DNA from: Globodera rostochiensis
Taxonomy: Eukaryota > Nematoda > Chromadorea > Rhabditida > Heteroderidae
Assembly (NCBI GenBank): GCA_018350325.1
Contig: JAEVLN010000026.1
Location: 1 to 64,000 of the forward strand
DNA: 64,000 bases
Direction of reading: 5' to 3'
This document shows, piece by piece, positions 10,743-21,914 of this stretch. Each line of letters starts with the position of its first letter. The first letter of the stretch is position 1. The translations under genes were made by a program, and so were the position numbers. The notes below the pieces were generated by a model. That model ran no database searches. It was not told the DNA's origin and worked only from the letters and a program-made list of their open reading frames with translations.

Positions 10743-11040
10743 AAGCCCATTTTCACTCCCATCATTCATTCATCGAGTCCGACTCGAAAGGTCTGAGAGC
10801 GGCTTCAGCCCATCAGAGATGAGAACTGTTCAGGCAGGCAGGGTTCGCCCGCCGGAGTATACGCAGAGCGGGTGTCCGGCAAGCAGGGGTTCGCTAGCCG
10901 GGCAATACCGCGCAAAATCTGAGGGAGTGTTCTGCCCCTCAGATCTTACACCTTCGGCAGGCAGGGGTTCGCCAGTCGAAGCGGAATCATGCAGGTGCTG
11001 CGAGGGGGCGCGCTAATTAACGCTTTCCACAGGTTTTAAA

Positions 11041-11719
11041 ATGACGACTACTCCAGAACCCATTGCTATTACCATCACAATCACAACACCCGAAGGAGTT
11101 GCATGGTCAGCGGTCTCTAACACAGGTGCTGAACAAGCACAACCACAGCCGCAACAGCAGCCGACGAGTGGGTGCACGTAGCTTTTATGCTCCTTGCCTA
11201 AATCCTTATATTTATTTTTCAAGCATCTGGTGCATTGGATGGAGCGCTTTTTGACACGAACCCTAACGACGTACCCATCACCCCCGAGCCTGGCAGCGAT
11301 GACCATCGGCCACTATGTAATCGGAATGTTGTGAAGAGTTTTTGATAGCTTAGTGTTTTTAGCCGCCTCAACACCGCGGCGTGGGCATCCGTTGTGTGTT
11401 CGTGAGCCCGCCGTGGACGCACCGACAGGTTCTCACCGCTCGCGCAACCGATGGGATGATCCGACGCTCAACTACTACTTGCGGTCGCTTCACCGTCGCA
11501 CCGAAGGTGCCGGTTCTGCCTTTTCGAGGTCGGTAACTATGTTTTTGATAGCGTGTAGCACAGCCCGCTATTTGTTCCACTAAAACTGTCACGCATATTT
11601 TCAGAGGCAGGGCGGCCGCAATGATAGCTGCTGCAGACGAGAACAGCTCCATCAAAACGATGAGTTGTGACGCCATAAACAGTCGATTGAGACGGCTTTT
11701 CGGCCGGAAACAGCATTGA
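11041..11719 (+). CDS. Four-exon subtelomeric gene, 166 aa, unrecognised (copy 1)
   Basis: Exons 11041-11167, 11224-11316, 11363-11528 and 11605-11719 join in frame with introns of 56, 46 and 76 bp, all GT-AG. The start follows a CTTTCCACAG acceptor at 11032, so the first ATG is close to a cis- or trans-splice site. The protein begins MTTTPEPIAITITITTPEG, has a Gln/Pro stretch (QAQPQPQQQP), a middle with NRWDDPTLNYYLRSLHRR, and a basic end RLRRLFGRKQH. It has no signal peptide or membrane segment. AATAAA lies at 11726, seven bases after the stop. The donor of intron 3 is GTCGGT. A stronger-looking GTAACT four bases on would give an early stop. The copy at 15216 keeps all exon lengths. I recognise no family. 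Transcription probably starts at the divergent promoter near 10742. Confidence 0.6.
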
Positions 11720-11725
11720 AATTCG

Positions 11726-11731
11726 AATAAA
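11726..11731 (+). terminator. AATAAA polyadenylation signal
   Basis: AATAAA directly after the stop of the four-exon gene. It is kept at 15902 in the second copy. Confidence 0.6.
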
Positions 11732-11989
11732 TCTTTTGTTTTGCTTTTTGCTTCCCTTTTTTGAGCGGCTGCTTTGCCATGTCTGTTACCCTCTGTTTCT
11801 TTTTTAACTCTGGCAGTGTTTTTATCCCAATGCCTTTTTAAGCCTCCACCCCCAATGAGCGTTGGTGAGGGGGTGTGTCCTGCAAGCGGGCTGCCTTCGT
11901 GTGGCGCGGGACGTCAGTAGCTATGGTTTGCCGCTTCTGGCAACGTGTAGTGAAGCCAAAGCCCGCATTTCTTTCTCATCTTTAGCTTT

Positions 11990-13249
11990 GTCTGATTTTT
12001 TTATTCTTTGCGCTTATTTCCAACTCACTCTTTCATTTTCGCTCACTTATTTCTAACTCCATTTTGTCTTTTCTGTCTATTATTTCTAACCCGCTTTGTC
12101 ATTCTCTATCAATTGTTTCTCTCTCTCTCTCCATTCTCTCTAATTTTACTTCTAACTCGCTCTTCTCTCTCACTTACTTCTACTCTCTCTTTTACTTCTA
12201 ACTCTCTCTTATCATTCTCTCTAATTTTACTTCTACTCGCTCCTTCTTTCTCTATCACTTATTTCTATCTCGTTCTTTCATTCTTTATCACTTTAAATCT
12301 AACTCTCTCTTTTGATTTTACTTTCTCGCTCTTTAATATTCTATCACTTATTTCTAAGCTTCTCTTCATTCTCTCTCACTTATTTCTAACTCGCTTTTCT
12401 CTCTCTCACTTTATCTCGAACTTTCTCTCTTCATTCCTCTCACTTCTCTCTGACTCGCTCTTAACATTCTCTATCAATTATTTCTAATTCTCTCTTTTCA
12501 TTTTCTCTGACTTATCTTCTTTTTTTGAAATACCTCTAAAGAATTGACTCTAGCATTGATTTCTAACTCATTCTTTTGATTCTCTCTCACTTTAACTAAA
12601 TCTATATTCATTCTCTATCACTTTATTTCGAAATCTATATTTATTCTTTCACTTTTTTATTCGTTCTCTTTTACGCTAACGTCTCTTAACTTCTCGAAAA
12701 AAAATTCTTGAAATTCGACAACGTTTTTTTGAAATCTTTCCATTTTTTGTTAATGAACCTATTTCCTTCCTGGAAAATTCAAAATCGGTAGGTTTGGGCC
12801 AAGTATTCAACTTTGAGTGAACTTATGCTCGAAGTTCCAATAAAAAATAATTTCTGTTATTCTTCATCAACTTTGAGTGAACTTATGCTCGAAGTGACAA
12901 TAAAAAAATAATTTTGTTATTAGTGAACTTATGCTCGAAGTGTCAATAAAAAATAATTTTTACGAATTCTTCATAAACTTCACGTGAACTTATGCACGTC
13001 TTGGGAAAAAAATATTTATCTATTTTTATTCTTCACCGACTTTAAGTGAACTTATGCTCGGCTTGACAATAAATTTTTTTTTAATTCTACAAAAACTTTA
13101 GTTAACTAAAGCTTGACTTACCGATAAAAAGTAAGTTGACTTATGCGCGACGTGACAATGAAAAAAACTAAGTGAACTATGCTTAACTCGACTCTAAAAA
13201 AAAGGATTTGCAGAGGATAATGAGAAGTTATTAAGTCTGTGTGTTGCCA
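11990..13249. repeat. Pyrimidine tract and GTGAACTTATGCTCG repeats
   Basis: Pyrimidine-rich sequence to about 12500. Then 12541-13010 is the same as 8131-8600, followed by further GTGAACTTATGCTCGGCTTG repeats. No gene is visible. Confidence 0.9.
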
Positions 13250-13350
13250 GCCTAAGCCTAAGCCTAAGCCTAAGCCTAAGTCTAAGCCAAGCCTAAGCCT
13301 AAGCCTAGTCAAGCCTAAGCCTAGCCTAAGCCAAGCCTAAGCCTAAACCC
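13250..13350 (-). repeat. Interstitial telomeric array 4, degenerate
   Basis: GCCTAA units mixed with GCCAA, GTCTAA and GTCAA variants, in the same orientation as the outer arrays. The left junction reads GTCTGTGTGTTGCCA. Confidence 0.9.
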
Positions 13351-13689
13351 AGCCCACACCTATACCCTCCCAAAAGTACCACCCCCTATTCTAACTCTCT
13401 CTCCCACTCTGCGCTCTGTAAGGCTTATAAGGGCGCAGTCTGACATCTGTGCATCATTGTGCTGTTCCGGCTCTCCTCACCTCCAGTTCTATCCATGCCT
13501 ATGCATCTTCTCACACTGCATCTCTGACACCCGCATCTCCTGCTACCGGTTATCTCTGTCGAACTCCGGTGCCTGCACACGCCCGTATGTTGCCAGAGGC
13601 CGATAACAGACGCGTAGCGCCTCAACACAGCGCTTAAAGAAACACAAAACACAGACAGAACTTTTGGTGGTCAATGTTCTAAAACCTGT

Positions 13690-13760
13690 TCATGACCTGG
13701 TCACGACCTGGACATGACCTGGTCGTGACCAGGTTGTGACCAAAATCAGCCTATATAAGG
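13690..13760 (+). promoter_or_regulatory. Palindrome cluster plus TATA box (promoter P1, copy 2)
   Basis: The motif series of 9430-9507 is unchanged here, again ending in TATATAAGG. The following leader differs by a homopolymer indel that shifts any reading frame, so the product, if any, is not conserved at protein level. Confidence 0.6.
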
Positions 13761-13930
13761 ACGACTTTTTCATTCCTAATGTCACTTTTTTTCCTTCTCC
13801 AGGTTGGTTTCACCAGGAGGAAGGATGGAATGATGTGGGGGGAGGCACAGGCTGGGGTTCGCTAGTGCCTTCCCGGATCAGGTCTGACAGCCCGGAATTT
13901 CGGCAGTCAGTATCCTCCTCCGAACTTCTC

Positions 13931-13962
<32 letters not shown>

Positions 13963-14343
13963 TCACTAGATTTAGTTTTATGTTCTCTAACCTTTTGGTT
14001 TTGTCGGGCATAAATTCACTTACATATAGAAATAATTTTAAAAAAAGTTTTGGTTTAGTCGGGCATAAGTTCACTAATATATAGAGAGAGTTAAAAAAAA
14101 AAGAAATAAGGGAGAGAGAGAGAAGAGATATTAAGCGGGGGGATTTTATTATATATATAAGGGGGGAGTAAAAAACACACACCCCCCCCCACCCCCTTCC
14201 CCCGCCCCCTTACCCTTTTTTTTTAATATCTCCTCACCAACCCAACCCAGGTGGTACTGAAATGGCTACTTTCAGATTGCCCTTTTTTTAAAAGCCCTCC
14301 CTAATACTCAAATAGTCTGCTTTTTTTAGCAGGCCTCCCCCCA

Positions 14344-14518
14344 GGGTTCAAAAATCCTCCACATTTTGAGCAGGGGTCCCCCCAAGGTTCAAAAATCCTC
14401 CACATTTTGAGCAGGGGTCCCCCAGGGTTCAAAAATCCTCCACATTTTAAACATAGGTCCCCCCAAGGTTCAAAAATTCCCCATAATTTGAGCAGCGGTC
14501 CCCCCGGGGTTCAAAAAT
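14344..14518. repeat. ~39-bp minisatellite, second copy
   Basis: About five units of the GGTTCAAAAATCCTCCACAT type, more uniform than at 10098-10316. The difference in unit number shows the array has expanded or contracted since the body unit was duplicated. Confidence 0.85.
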
Positions 14519-14780
14519 CCAGCACTTTTTGGCTTTGAAGCTTAGAGAGAGCCACAACAGCACGACGCCGTGCCGGATCAGCGAACGAGTCCGCCGATTC
14601 GGACAGGTGTGCACCGCTCCTCCGACAGGCCGAACACAGCCCGCCGTTAGAGCGGCTGAGATCACCATAGCGAACCCCAGCCTTGGTGATCCCTGCTCTG
14701 GCGGACATCCAGCCTGAGCATTCTTTTCCCTGGCGGCCTCCAGCCTGGCGAAAAGAATGAGGTTGGGAGTGAAAACGGGT

Positions 14781-14910
14781 TCCTTATATACCCTCGACCT
14801 GCTAGTTCATGACCAGTTTGTGACCAGGTCATGACCGTTGTGACCAGGTCGTGCGCAGGTCATGACCTGGTCGTAACCAGGTTATACCCTATCGGCTCGG
14901 GTATATAAGG
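14781..14910. promoter_or_regulatory. Divergent promoter with GGTCATGACC palindromes (P2, copy 2)
   Basis: Minus-strand TATA at 14781-14792 and plus-strand TATATAAGG at 14902-14910 enclose AGGTCATGACC, GTGACCAGGTCGTG and AGGTCATGACCT motifs. The perfect AGGTCATGACCT here is an inverted repeat of the AGGTCA half-site. The plus TATA is stronger than the TATTTAAG of copy 1. Confidence 0.65.
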
Positions 14911-15215
14911 AGCCCATTTTCATTCCCATCCTCATTCATTCATCGAGTTCGACTCGAAAGGTCTGAGAGCGGCTTCGGCCTATCAGAAGTGAGAACAGCT
15001 CAGGCAGGCAGGGTTCGCCCGCCGGAGTATACGCAGAGCGGGTGTCCGGCAGGCAGGGGTTCGCTAGCCAGGCAATACCGCGCAAGATCTGAGGGAGTGT
15101 TCTGCCCCTCAGATCTTACACCTTCGGCAGGCAGGGGGGGGTTCGCCAGCCGAAGCGGAATTATGCAGGTGCTGCGAAGGGTCGCGCTAACTAACGCTTT
15201 TCCACAGGTTTTAAA

Positions 15216-15895
15216 ATGACGACTACTCCAGAACCCATTGCTATTACCATCACAATCACAACACCCGAAGGAGTTGCGTGGTCAGCGGTCTCAAACACAG
15301 GCGCAGAACAAGCACAACCACAGCCGCAACAGCAGCCGACGAGTAGGTGCACGTAGCTTTTATGCTCCTTTCCTAAATCCTTACATTTATTTTTTAAGCA
15401 TCTGGTGCATTGGATGGAGCGCTTTTTGATACGGACCCTAACGACGTACCCATCACCCCCGAGCCTGGCAGCGATGTCCATCGGCCACTATGTAATCGGA
15501 ATGTTGTGAAGAGTTTTTGTTAGCTTCGTGTTTTTAGCCGCCTCAACACCGCGGCGTGGGCATCCGTTGTGTGCTCGTGAGCCCGCCGTGGACGCACCGA
15601 TAGGTTCTCACCGCTCGCGCAACCGATGGGATGATCCGACGCTCAACTACTACTTGCGGTCGCTTCACCGTCGCACCGAAGGTGTCGGTTCTGCCTTTTC
15701 GAGGTCGGTAACTATGTTTTTGACTGCGTCTACCACAGCCTGCTATCTGTTTCACTAAAACTGTCACGCATTATTTTCAGAGGCAGGGCGGCCGCAATGA
15801 TAGCTGCTGCAGACGAGAACAGCCCCATCAAAACGATGAGTTGTGACGCCATAAACAGTCGCTTGAGACGGCTTTTCGGCCGGAAACAGCATTGA
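15216..15895 (+). CDS. Four-exon subtelomeric gene, 166 aa, unrecognised (copy 2)
   Basis: Exons 15216-15342, 15399-15491, 15538-15703 and 15781-15895 have exactly the lengths of copy 1 (127, 93, 166, 115). All GT-AG sites are kept, including the unusual GTCGGT donor. Between copies I count about six synonymous changes and six replacements (N/D, D/V, V/A, T/I, A/V, S/P), with no indel or stop. The first exon has four changes and all are silent. That pattern suggests a gene under mild constraint, not a passive repeat. Intron 1 starts GTAGGTG here (GTGGGTG in copy 1). AATAAA follows at 15902. Function is unknown. The divergent promoter at 14781-14910 lies about 300 bp upstream. Confidence 0.6.
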
Positions 15896-16149
15896 AATTT
15901 GAATAAATGTTTGTTTTGCTTTTTGCTCCACTTTTTTGAGCGGCTGCTTTCCTATGTCTGTTACCCTCTGTTTCTTTTTTACCTCTGGCAGTGTTTTTAT
16001 CCCAATGCCTTTTTTAGGCCTCCACCCCCAATGAGCGTAGGTGAGGGGGTGTGTCCTGCAAGCGGGTTGCCTTCGCGTGGCGCGGGACGTCAGTAGCTAT
16101 GATTTGCCGCTTCTGGCAACGCGTAGTGAAGCCAAAGCCCGCATTTCTC

Positions 16150-17983
16150 TCTCAATTATCTTTAGCTTTGTCTCATTTTTTATTCATTGCGCTTACTTCT
16201 AGCTCACTCTTTCATTTTCTCTCACTAATTTCTAACTCGCTTTTAAATCACTTTCTGTCTCTTATTTTTACTCGCTTCGTCATTCTTATCGCTTATTTCT
16301 AACTCGCTATGTCATTCTCTATCAATTATTTCTCTCTCTCTCTCTTCATTTTCTCTCACTTTACTTCTAACTCTCTCTTTTCCTATTTCTCTTTTACTTC
16401 TAATTCGCTCTTATCATTCTCTCTCATTTTACTTCTAACTCTCTCTTTCATTTTCTGTCGCTTATTTCTAACTCTCTCTCTTCATTCTCAATTCTTTGTC
16501 ATTTTCTATAATCTATTTTTAACTCTCTCTCTTTTCATTCACTCTCATTTATCTCTAACTCGCTCTTGTCATTCTCTATCAATTATTTCTAATTCTCTCT
16601 CTTTATTTTCATACTTACCTCCTTTTTTTAAAACTTTTTTTCGAAATTCCTCTAAAGAATTGCAACAATTTTTTATCCAAGTGAACTTTTTATGACTCGA
16701 CAACTTATTGTTTTATTCTTCATCAACATCAATTTGCCATTTCCTATCACTTATTTCTAACTCTATCTCTTGATTCCCTCTCACTTTACTTCTAAACCGC
16801 TCTTTCATTTTCTATCACTTATTTCTAACTCGCTCTTTCATTCTCTATACGCTTCGTCATTCTCTCTCACTTTACTTCTAAATCGCTCTCATTTTCTATC
16901 ACTTATCTCTAACTCGCTCTTTCATTCTCTACCGCTTATTTCTAACTCTCTTCATTCTTACTTTACTTCTAACCCTCTCTTTTCATTCTCTCTCCTTTAC
17001 TTCTGACTCGCTCTCTTTTTATTTTTTTCTCACGGAGAGCAATTTTCCGGGTTGGAGAGAAATTTTCCGGGAGCAATTTTCCGAAAATGGTCGGAGAGCA
17101 ATTTACCAAAGAGCAATTTACCGGCTCTTTTTATTCCCTCTCACTTTATCTCAACTCTCACTCTTCATTCTCTCTCACTTATCTCTGACTCGCTCTTATC
17201 ATTCCCTATCAATTATTTCTAATTCTCTCTCTTCATTTTCTCTCACTTATCTTCTTTTTTTAAAACTACTTTTTTGAAATTCCGTTAAAAAATTGAAAAA
17301 ATTTCTTTTATTCTTCATCAACTTAAGTGAACTTTTACGACTCGACTTTTGTTTTATTCTTCATCAACATCAATTTGTCATTATTCTTTCACTTTTTTAT
17401 TCTTTCTCGCTAACATCTTACCTTTCCGAAAAAAATCATTGAAATTCGACAACGTTTTTTGAAATCTTTTCATTTTTTGTTTAGGAACCTCTTTCCTTCC
17501 CAAAAAAATAAGCGGTAAGTCTAGGCCGAGTAATAGGGGCTCAAATATTTTAAAAAATGTTTTTTCCTTATTTCTCCCTTAAAGAATTAAAATAACTTTC
17601 TGTTATTCTTCATCAACTTTGAGTGAACTTATGCTCGAAGTGAGAATAAAAAATAATTTTATGTATTATTCATCAACTTCAGGTGAACTTATGCACATCT
17701 TAAGAACAATATCTATCTATGTTTATTCTTCACCGACTTTAAGTGAACTTATGCTCGGCTTGACAATAAATTTTTTTTTAATTCTACAAAAACTTTAGTT
17801 AACTAAAGCTTGACTTACCGATAAAAAGTAAGTTGACTTATGCGCGACGTGACAATGAAAAAAACTAAGTGAACCTATGCTCCGCTAGATAATGAAAAAA
17901 CGGAATAAACTTATGCTTAACTCGACTCTAAAAAAAAGGATTTGCAGAGGATAATGAGAAGTTATTAAGTCTGTGTGTTGCCA
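16150..17983. repeat. Pyrimidine tract, block copy 3 and GTGAACTTATGCTCG repeats
   Basis: Bases 16367-17128 match 604-1362 and 16367-17275 match the corresponding part of 7207-8116, including the GGAGAGCAATTTTCC piece at 17034-17123. The copy lacks the telomeric array of the other two. From about 17580, AT-rich DNA with GTGAACTTATGC repeats leads to array 5. Confidence 0.9.
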
Positions 17984-18145
17984 GCCTAAGCCTAAGCCTA
18001 AGCCTAAGCCTAAGCCTAAGCCAAGCCTAAGCCTAAGCCTAAGCCTAAGCCAAGCCTAAGCCTAAGCCAAGCCTAAGCCTAAGCCAAGCCAAGCCTAAAT
18101 TGATGGTTGGGTGTGTGTGTGTTGCCAGTCTAAGCCTAAGCCTAT
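17984..18145 (-). repeat. Interstitial telomeric array 5, degenerate, innermost
   Basis: GCCTAA units mixed with GCCAA to about 18098, a short break, then a second small array after another TGTGTTGCCAG junction. Two more units occur at 18355. It is the most decayed array and the furthest from the presumed chromosome end. Confidence 0.9.
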
Positions 18146-18622
18146 CCGATCTCCACTCACCCGAAAATGCACTGTGCAATGGGTTAACTGTGCATAGGGT
18201 TCAAAGAAATTTTTTTTAAACTGTGTCAGAAAACCAAGAGTTGCGAATTGCTGCCCGACTGAGCAATGACCGAATCAAACATATATGTGGGGTATTCGGA
18301 AAATGGGTTGAAAATGAAGAGTGTTGGAAATTGATGGTTGGGTGTGTGTTACCAACCTAAGCCTAAGCATTCTCATCCCCGTTCCCCGGTTTAATCATCT
18401 CCGAATCAGGGATCCCCGGTTCCCGTTATCCGTCCCCGGTATGCCCGTTATTTTGAACGTTCCGTTTTTTTCTAACCACCTTCCCTTTATCGCCATAAGC
18501 GATTTGTGTGATATCCAATCCATAAAAACGCATTTATCCGATCACACTGCTAACCAAAAAAATAGGACAGAGCGCAACATGTTAAAGAATAGGTCAAATC
18601 TATCGCGAGCGGGCGCTGTGTA
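18146..18622. other. Transition from subtelomere to gene region
   Basis: Holds GATCCCCGGTTCCCG-type short repeats (18370-18450), also seen at 30500-30740 and 60340-60530. No independent gene is seen. The last exon of VDAC starts at its right edge. Confidence 0.6.
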
Positions 18623-21196
18623 TTACATCCCATTGCAGCACGGACTGGGACAGTATTCGAGACCGAGACCAATTCTAGGACAAATTTTGCTCTCTTATAT
18701 ATAATAAGAAATTTCAAAAAACTCACTTGCTGACCGCGTCGGGAAAGTTGGTAAGACCAAAGTGCGAAGAGAGGGTAAGCTTGAGCGCATCGCTAAGGCT
18801 GTGTGTGGCTGAAAAAAGCAACAATATGTTTAAATAAAACACACAACACTATAGAACTCACCGGAAACGGACACTTGTGACCTAAAAGAAAATTAAATAA
18901 AAAAGATGAACAAAAGAAGTCCGACTTATTATCCAGCTTTGCACGAACACTCAGTTCCGGGTTGACAATGTATTTGGAGGCAATTCCCCATTGGGCGTCT
19001 GCGTCACCCGACTTCCAACCAAGCATCACGCCGTACTCCAAATTTTTGTGCACCCGATGATGAACACTGAAAAACAATAAGATTAGAGAAAGCCTGAAAT
19101 TCGATATAAGCACGCCCGTCCCATGGGGTGGCATGTCCCCCATGGAAAGGAACCCTTTGTAATTTTTGAACAAATTTTCTTAACATTCGTTCAAATCTGA
19201 AAAAAAATTTCCATTGAAATCTGGGTACGGATCTGAATATAATAATAACAAGGTTCAAGTAGGATTTTGCCCCTTAAAACCGAATTAAAATTAAACTGCT
19301 CGATTTTTTTGTATAAAAATGTAAGGGACGCAAAAACAGTTGCAATATTACCAAAAAACCACATCTCAAGCTCAATTTTAAGTATCACTCACCTGCCGCC
19401 AAACTGCTTCCCATCGACAATAAACGAATGCAACGTCCAGTCCGCCATCTTGCGCCCAAGTGCAAACGATGTCGTTTTGAGCTCGCCAGTCGAAAAGTCA
19501 ATTTTTGCTTGGCCTCCAGCCAGCCAACCTGCGGTCGGCCAATCGCGCGGAATTTGAGCAACAGCCGATGCGGTAAAGACAGGCCCGTCGAATAAAGTCA
19601 GACTCTGAAGCGCTTTTTTGGATGAGTCCGGCTGGATCCAAAAGCAACAAAAAAATCCCCAAATGGTAAAGCTGGCGCTTCCATATTCAAAACACCCGAT
19701 TTTTTGAAAAAACAAACAATCAAACTAATTAATTTGGCTTTTTAGGCATCAGGTTTGAATTCTACAGCAGAAACTTTTTCGAAACAAAATCGGGTTGAGG
19801 TCCGATTCGGTGCAAAACGAGGAAGATTTAGCAAAAGTATTTATCAGTTTATATAATACCGAATTGATGTGAACGGATTCGTTGTACCAGTCCGCGTTGG
19901 CTGCGCCTACGCGCTTTCCGTTCTGTGGAAAGTACGATGTGTCGACGGACAATTTGAGCCCCCTCAGCACTTTGTCTTTCACTTCAAAAACAGTCGTCAG
20001 TTGATTGTTTGTGTTCCATTTCTCGGTGATTGTAATGCCTTAAAAGCCTTACTGTAAAACATCAGCAAAAGATTAAATTTGTCAAAAACAGCATCTATAT
20101 TATTAGTACTATATAAACGAGAGGTTCATTTTAGATTTTTTTGAACATGGAGGTACTTGTGCGTTATGAGGCAACAATTTTAAAACAACAAGTGTTTCTA
20201 GGGTGTTTCGGGATCGTTATGCCACCAAACAGGTATTCTTAGTCGGCACAATGCAATGAAAATCAAAAAAAAAATTTTGGAAATTGTTCGGGTTTTGGTC
20301 CGGAGGTTTAATCGGACGAAATGAAAGTCAGATTTGGATTCTACGACCCGGAAACCCCTAGAAACATATCGACTTTGAAAAACAAAACAAATGTTTGTTG
20401 CCTTATAACACACAAGTACCAAAAAATTGAATGGTCTTTTTTCAAAAGACATGTCACAACACCTATAAAAGCTAAATCGCAAACCATGCTCCGGAATTTT
20501 GTATTTGACTTCTACATTCCCAGCCAGGGTTTGAGCCGTTAGATCGTGCTTTGCAGAGCTCTGTAAAAGTAAATAATAAGTACTTATTTCCTTCTTGACA
20601 ACCTCAAAACCCAATTCTTATCAACAAAATTTAGTACTAGTAATTATTGATTCAGTTACCGACATTTGCGGTCCGGACTTCTGTTCCAGACCGGGTTAAT
20701 AACTTGCTTCCCCTTAACCGATTCAGACATTCTTAGCCTTTTGAAAGCTCTTGAAGAGATAAAGATATTATTAAGCTAAAGCTTTGCGATTGGGCATGTC
20801 TTAAAAAGTTATGACCGAAAAACTTGAAAAAGTTCAAAATAACGAATTTAGGGTTTTCCGGTCATACTTTTTTGAGACTTGTCTAATCGCAAATCTCGAG
20901 CTTAATCTCTTCGAAAGCTTTCGAATGGGTATGAATTGGTTAAGGTTGATGCATACACACTGCTTTTTAGAACCCGGAGGAGCCCAGTTTGTACAACTCC
21001 AATGAAAACTTTGTTCTTACAAAATGTAACTCGAAGGTGCGGATGCCCAGTTACAAATTTAAAAGGAAATAACCTTGAATTGAACATTGGGACTGGCATC
21101 CGTAGTGACGTCAAGCTTCATAAATCCGTGCGCAAAGCCTTTGCTGAACAAATCTTTAGCAGATTTCCCGAGATCTTTGAATGGAGGAGGAGACAT
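18623..21196 (-). CDS. Mitochondrial voltage-dependent anion channel (VDAC/porin)
   Basis: Eight exons join in frame: 21196-21074, 20560-20485, 20038-19860, 19604-19393, 19066-18926, 18881-18862, 18808-18727, 18674-18623, giving 294 residues (family about 283). The start MSPPPFKDLGKSAKDLFSKG is the VDAC N-terminal helix. Later come VEVKYKIPEHGITITEKWNT, VLRGLKLSVD, TSFALGRKMADWTLHSF, GVMLGWKSGDADAQWGIA and the closing strand KIGLGLEY, all in family order. VDAC forms the 19-strand beta-barrel pore of the outer mitochondrial membrane and passes metabolites such as ATP. Exon 6 is only 20 bp yet restores the frame and the conserved DNKSQV. The C-terminal tail (PSPCCNGM) is slightly longer than in C. 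elegans. The gene is head-to-head with TIM21. Introns carry small repeats, including a foldback near 20190-20360. Confidence 0.93.
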
Positions 21197-21914
21197 AAAT
21201 GTAGGCGGAGACATTTTTGTAATTTGTGATTAGCTGAAAAAGAAATACAGAAATTTACATATAAATCCTATGAGATTACAAAATTCTAAACCAAAATTAA
21301 CAAAGCATGGAAATGGAAACATTTTGCCTGTGCTGTGCCGGAACTGAAGCGGGGGGAATCGCCTATCTGATTGAAAAACGGTGCGTTTGCACAAATAAGC
21401 CGCTTTCACTCCTCTTTAAGCTGCTTTTCACTTTTTAAACGGCACGACCCGGTAGACCAAAATCGAACAAAATGCCCGGTAACGGAGAAAACGACAACGC
21501 CACACAACTCATCACACCAATCAAGATCGGAGCAATAACTTGCTTCAACCTTAACCGATTGAGGAAATTCTTAAAGCGACTCAAAAGACCGCGAAGATTT
21601 GAAGCTATGTAAATTAAACAAAGCTTTCAATCTAAAAATGCCGATTTTGAGGGGTTTCTGCCAAAGAATTTATGCATCGATTAAGGTTGAAGCAAGTTAT
21701 TAGCCCGATCTTGCTCGATGAGATGGTGAGTTGGGTGTTGATGAAAGAGATGGGACCCCTGAAAAAAGCGGCCAATCGGACTAAAAAGTGAAGAAGGTAT
21801 AGTAAATAGACTTTTGGCAGAGAAAGAGAGAAAAATCAATGAGAAGATGGGCAGAGATATTAATTAAACAATACCTACATAATGGTCAAATACCAAATTT
21901 CCATTTCGAACGAT

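Larger units (their letters stand above)
9160..11990. repeat. Subtelomeric body unit, copy 1 (~2.8 kb)
   Basis: A non-satellite, GC-richer segment between two telomeric arrays, repeated at 13412-16150 with small substitutions and indels. In order it holds a TATA-like TTATAAGGG, a palindrome cluster with a TATA box (9430-9507), a poly-G/poly-C rich part (9900-9970), a ~39-bp minisatellite (10098-10316), a divergent promoter (10561-10742) and a four-exon gene (11041-11719). Open frames on both strands at 9187-9399 diverge between copies without frame preference, so I do not call them. Confidence 0.9.
13412..16150. repeat. Subtelomeric body unit, copy 2 (~2.7 kb)
   Basis: Same order of parts as 9160-11990: TTATAAGGG, palindrome cluster with TATATAAGG (13690-13760), poly-C/G part, minisatellite (14344-14518), divergent promoter (14781-14910) and the four-exon gene. 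Indels are common outside the coding exons and absent within them. Confidence 0.9.

Noticed and set aside
10843..10975. GGTTCGC motifs as tRNA B boxes
   Set aside because: The B box needs GGTTCRANNCC and a matching A box and cloverleaf. None can be folded here.
20640..20730. A first VDAC exon near 20700
   Set aside because: The sequence AACTTGCTTC...TTAACCGATT is a dispersed repeat, also near 21540 and 44840. The true first exon is at 21074-21196.
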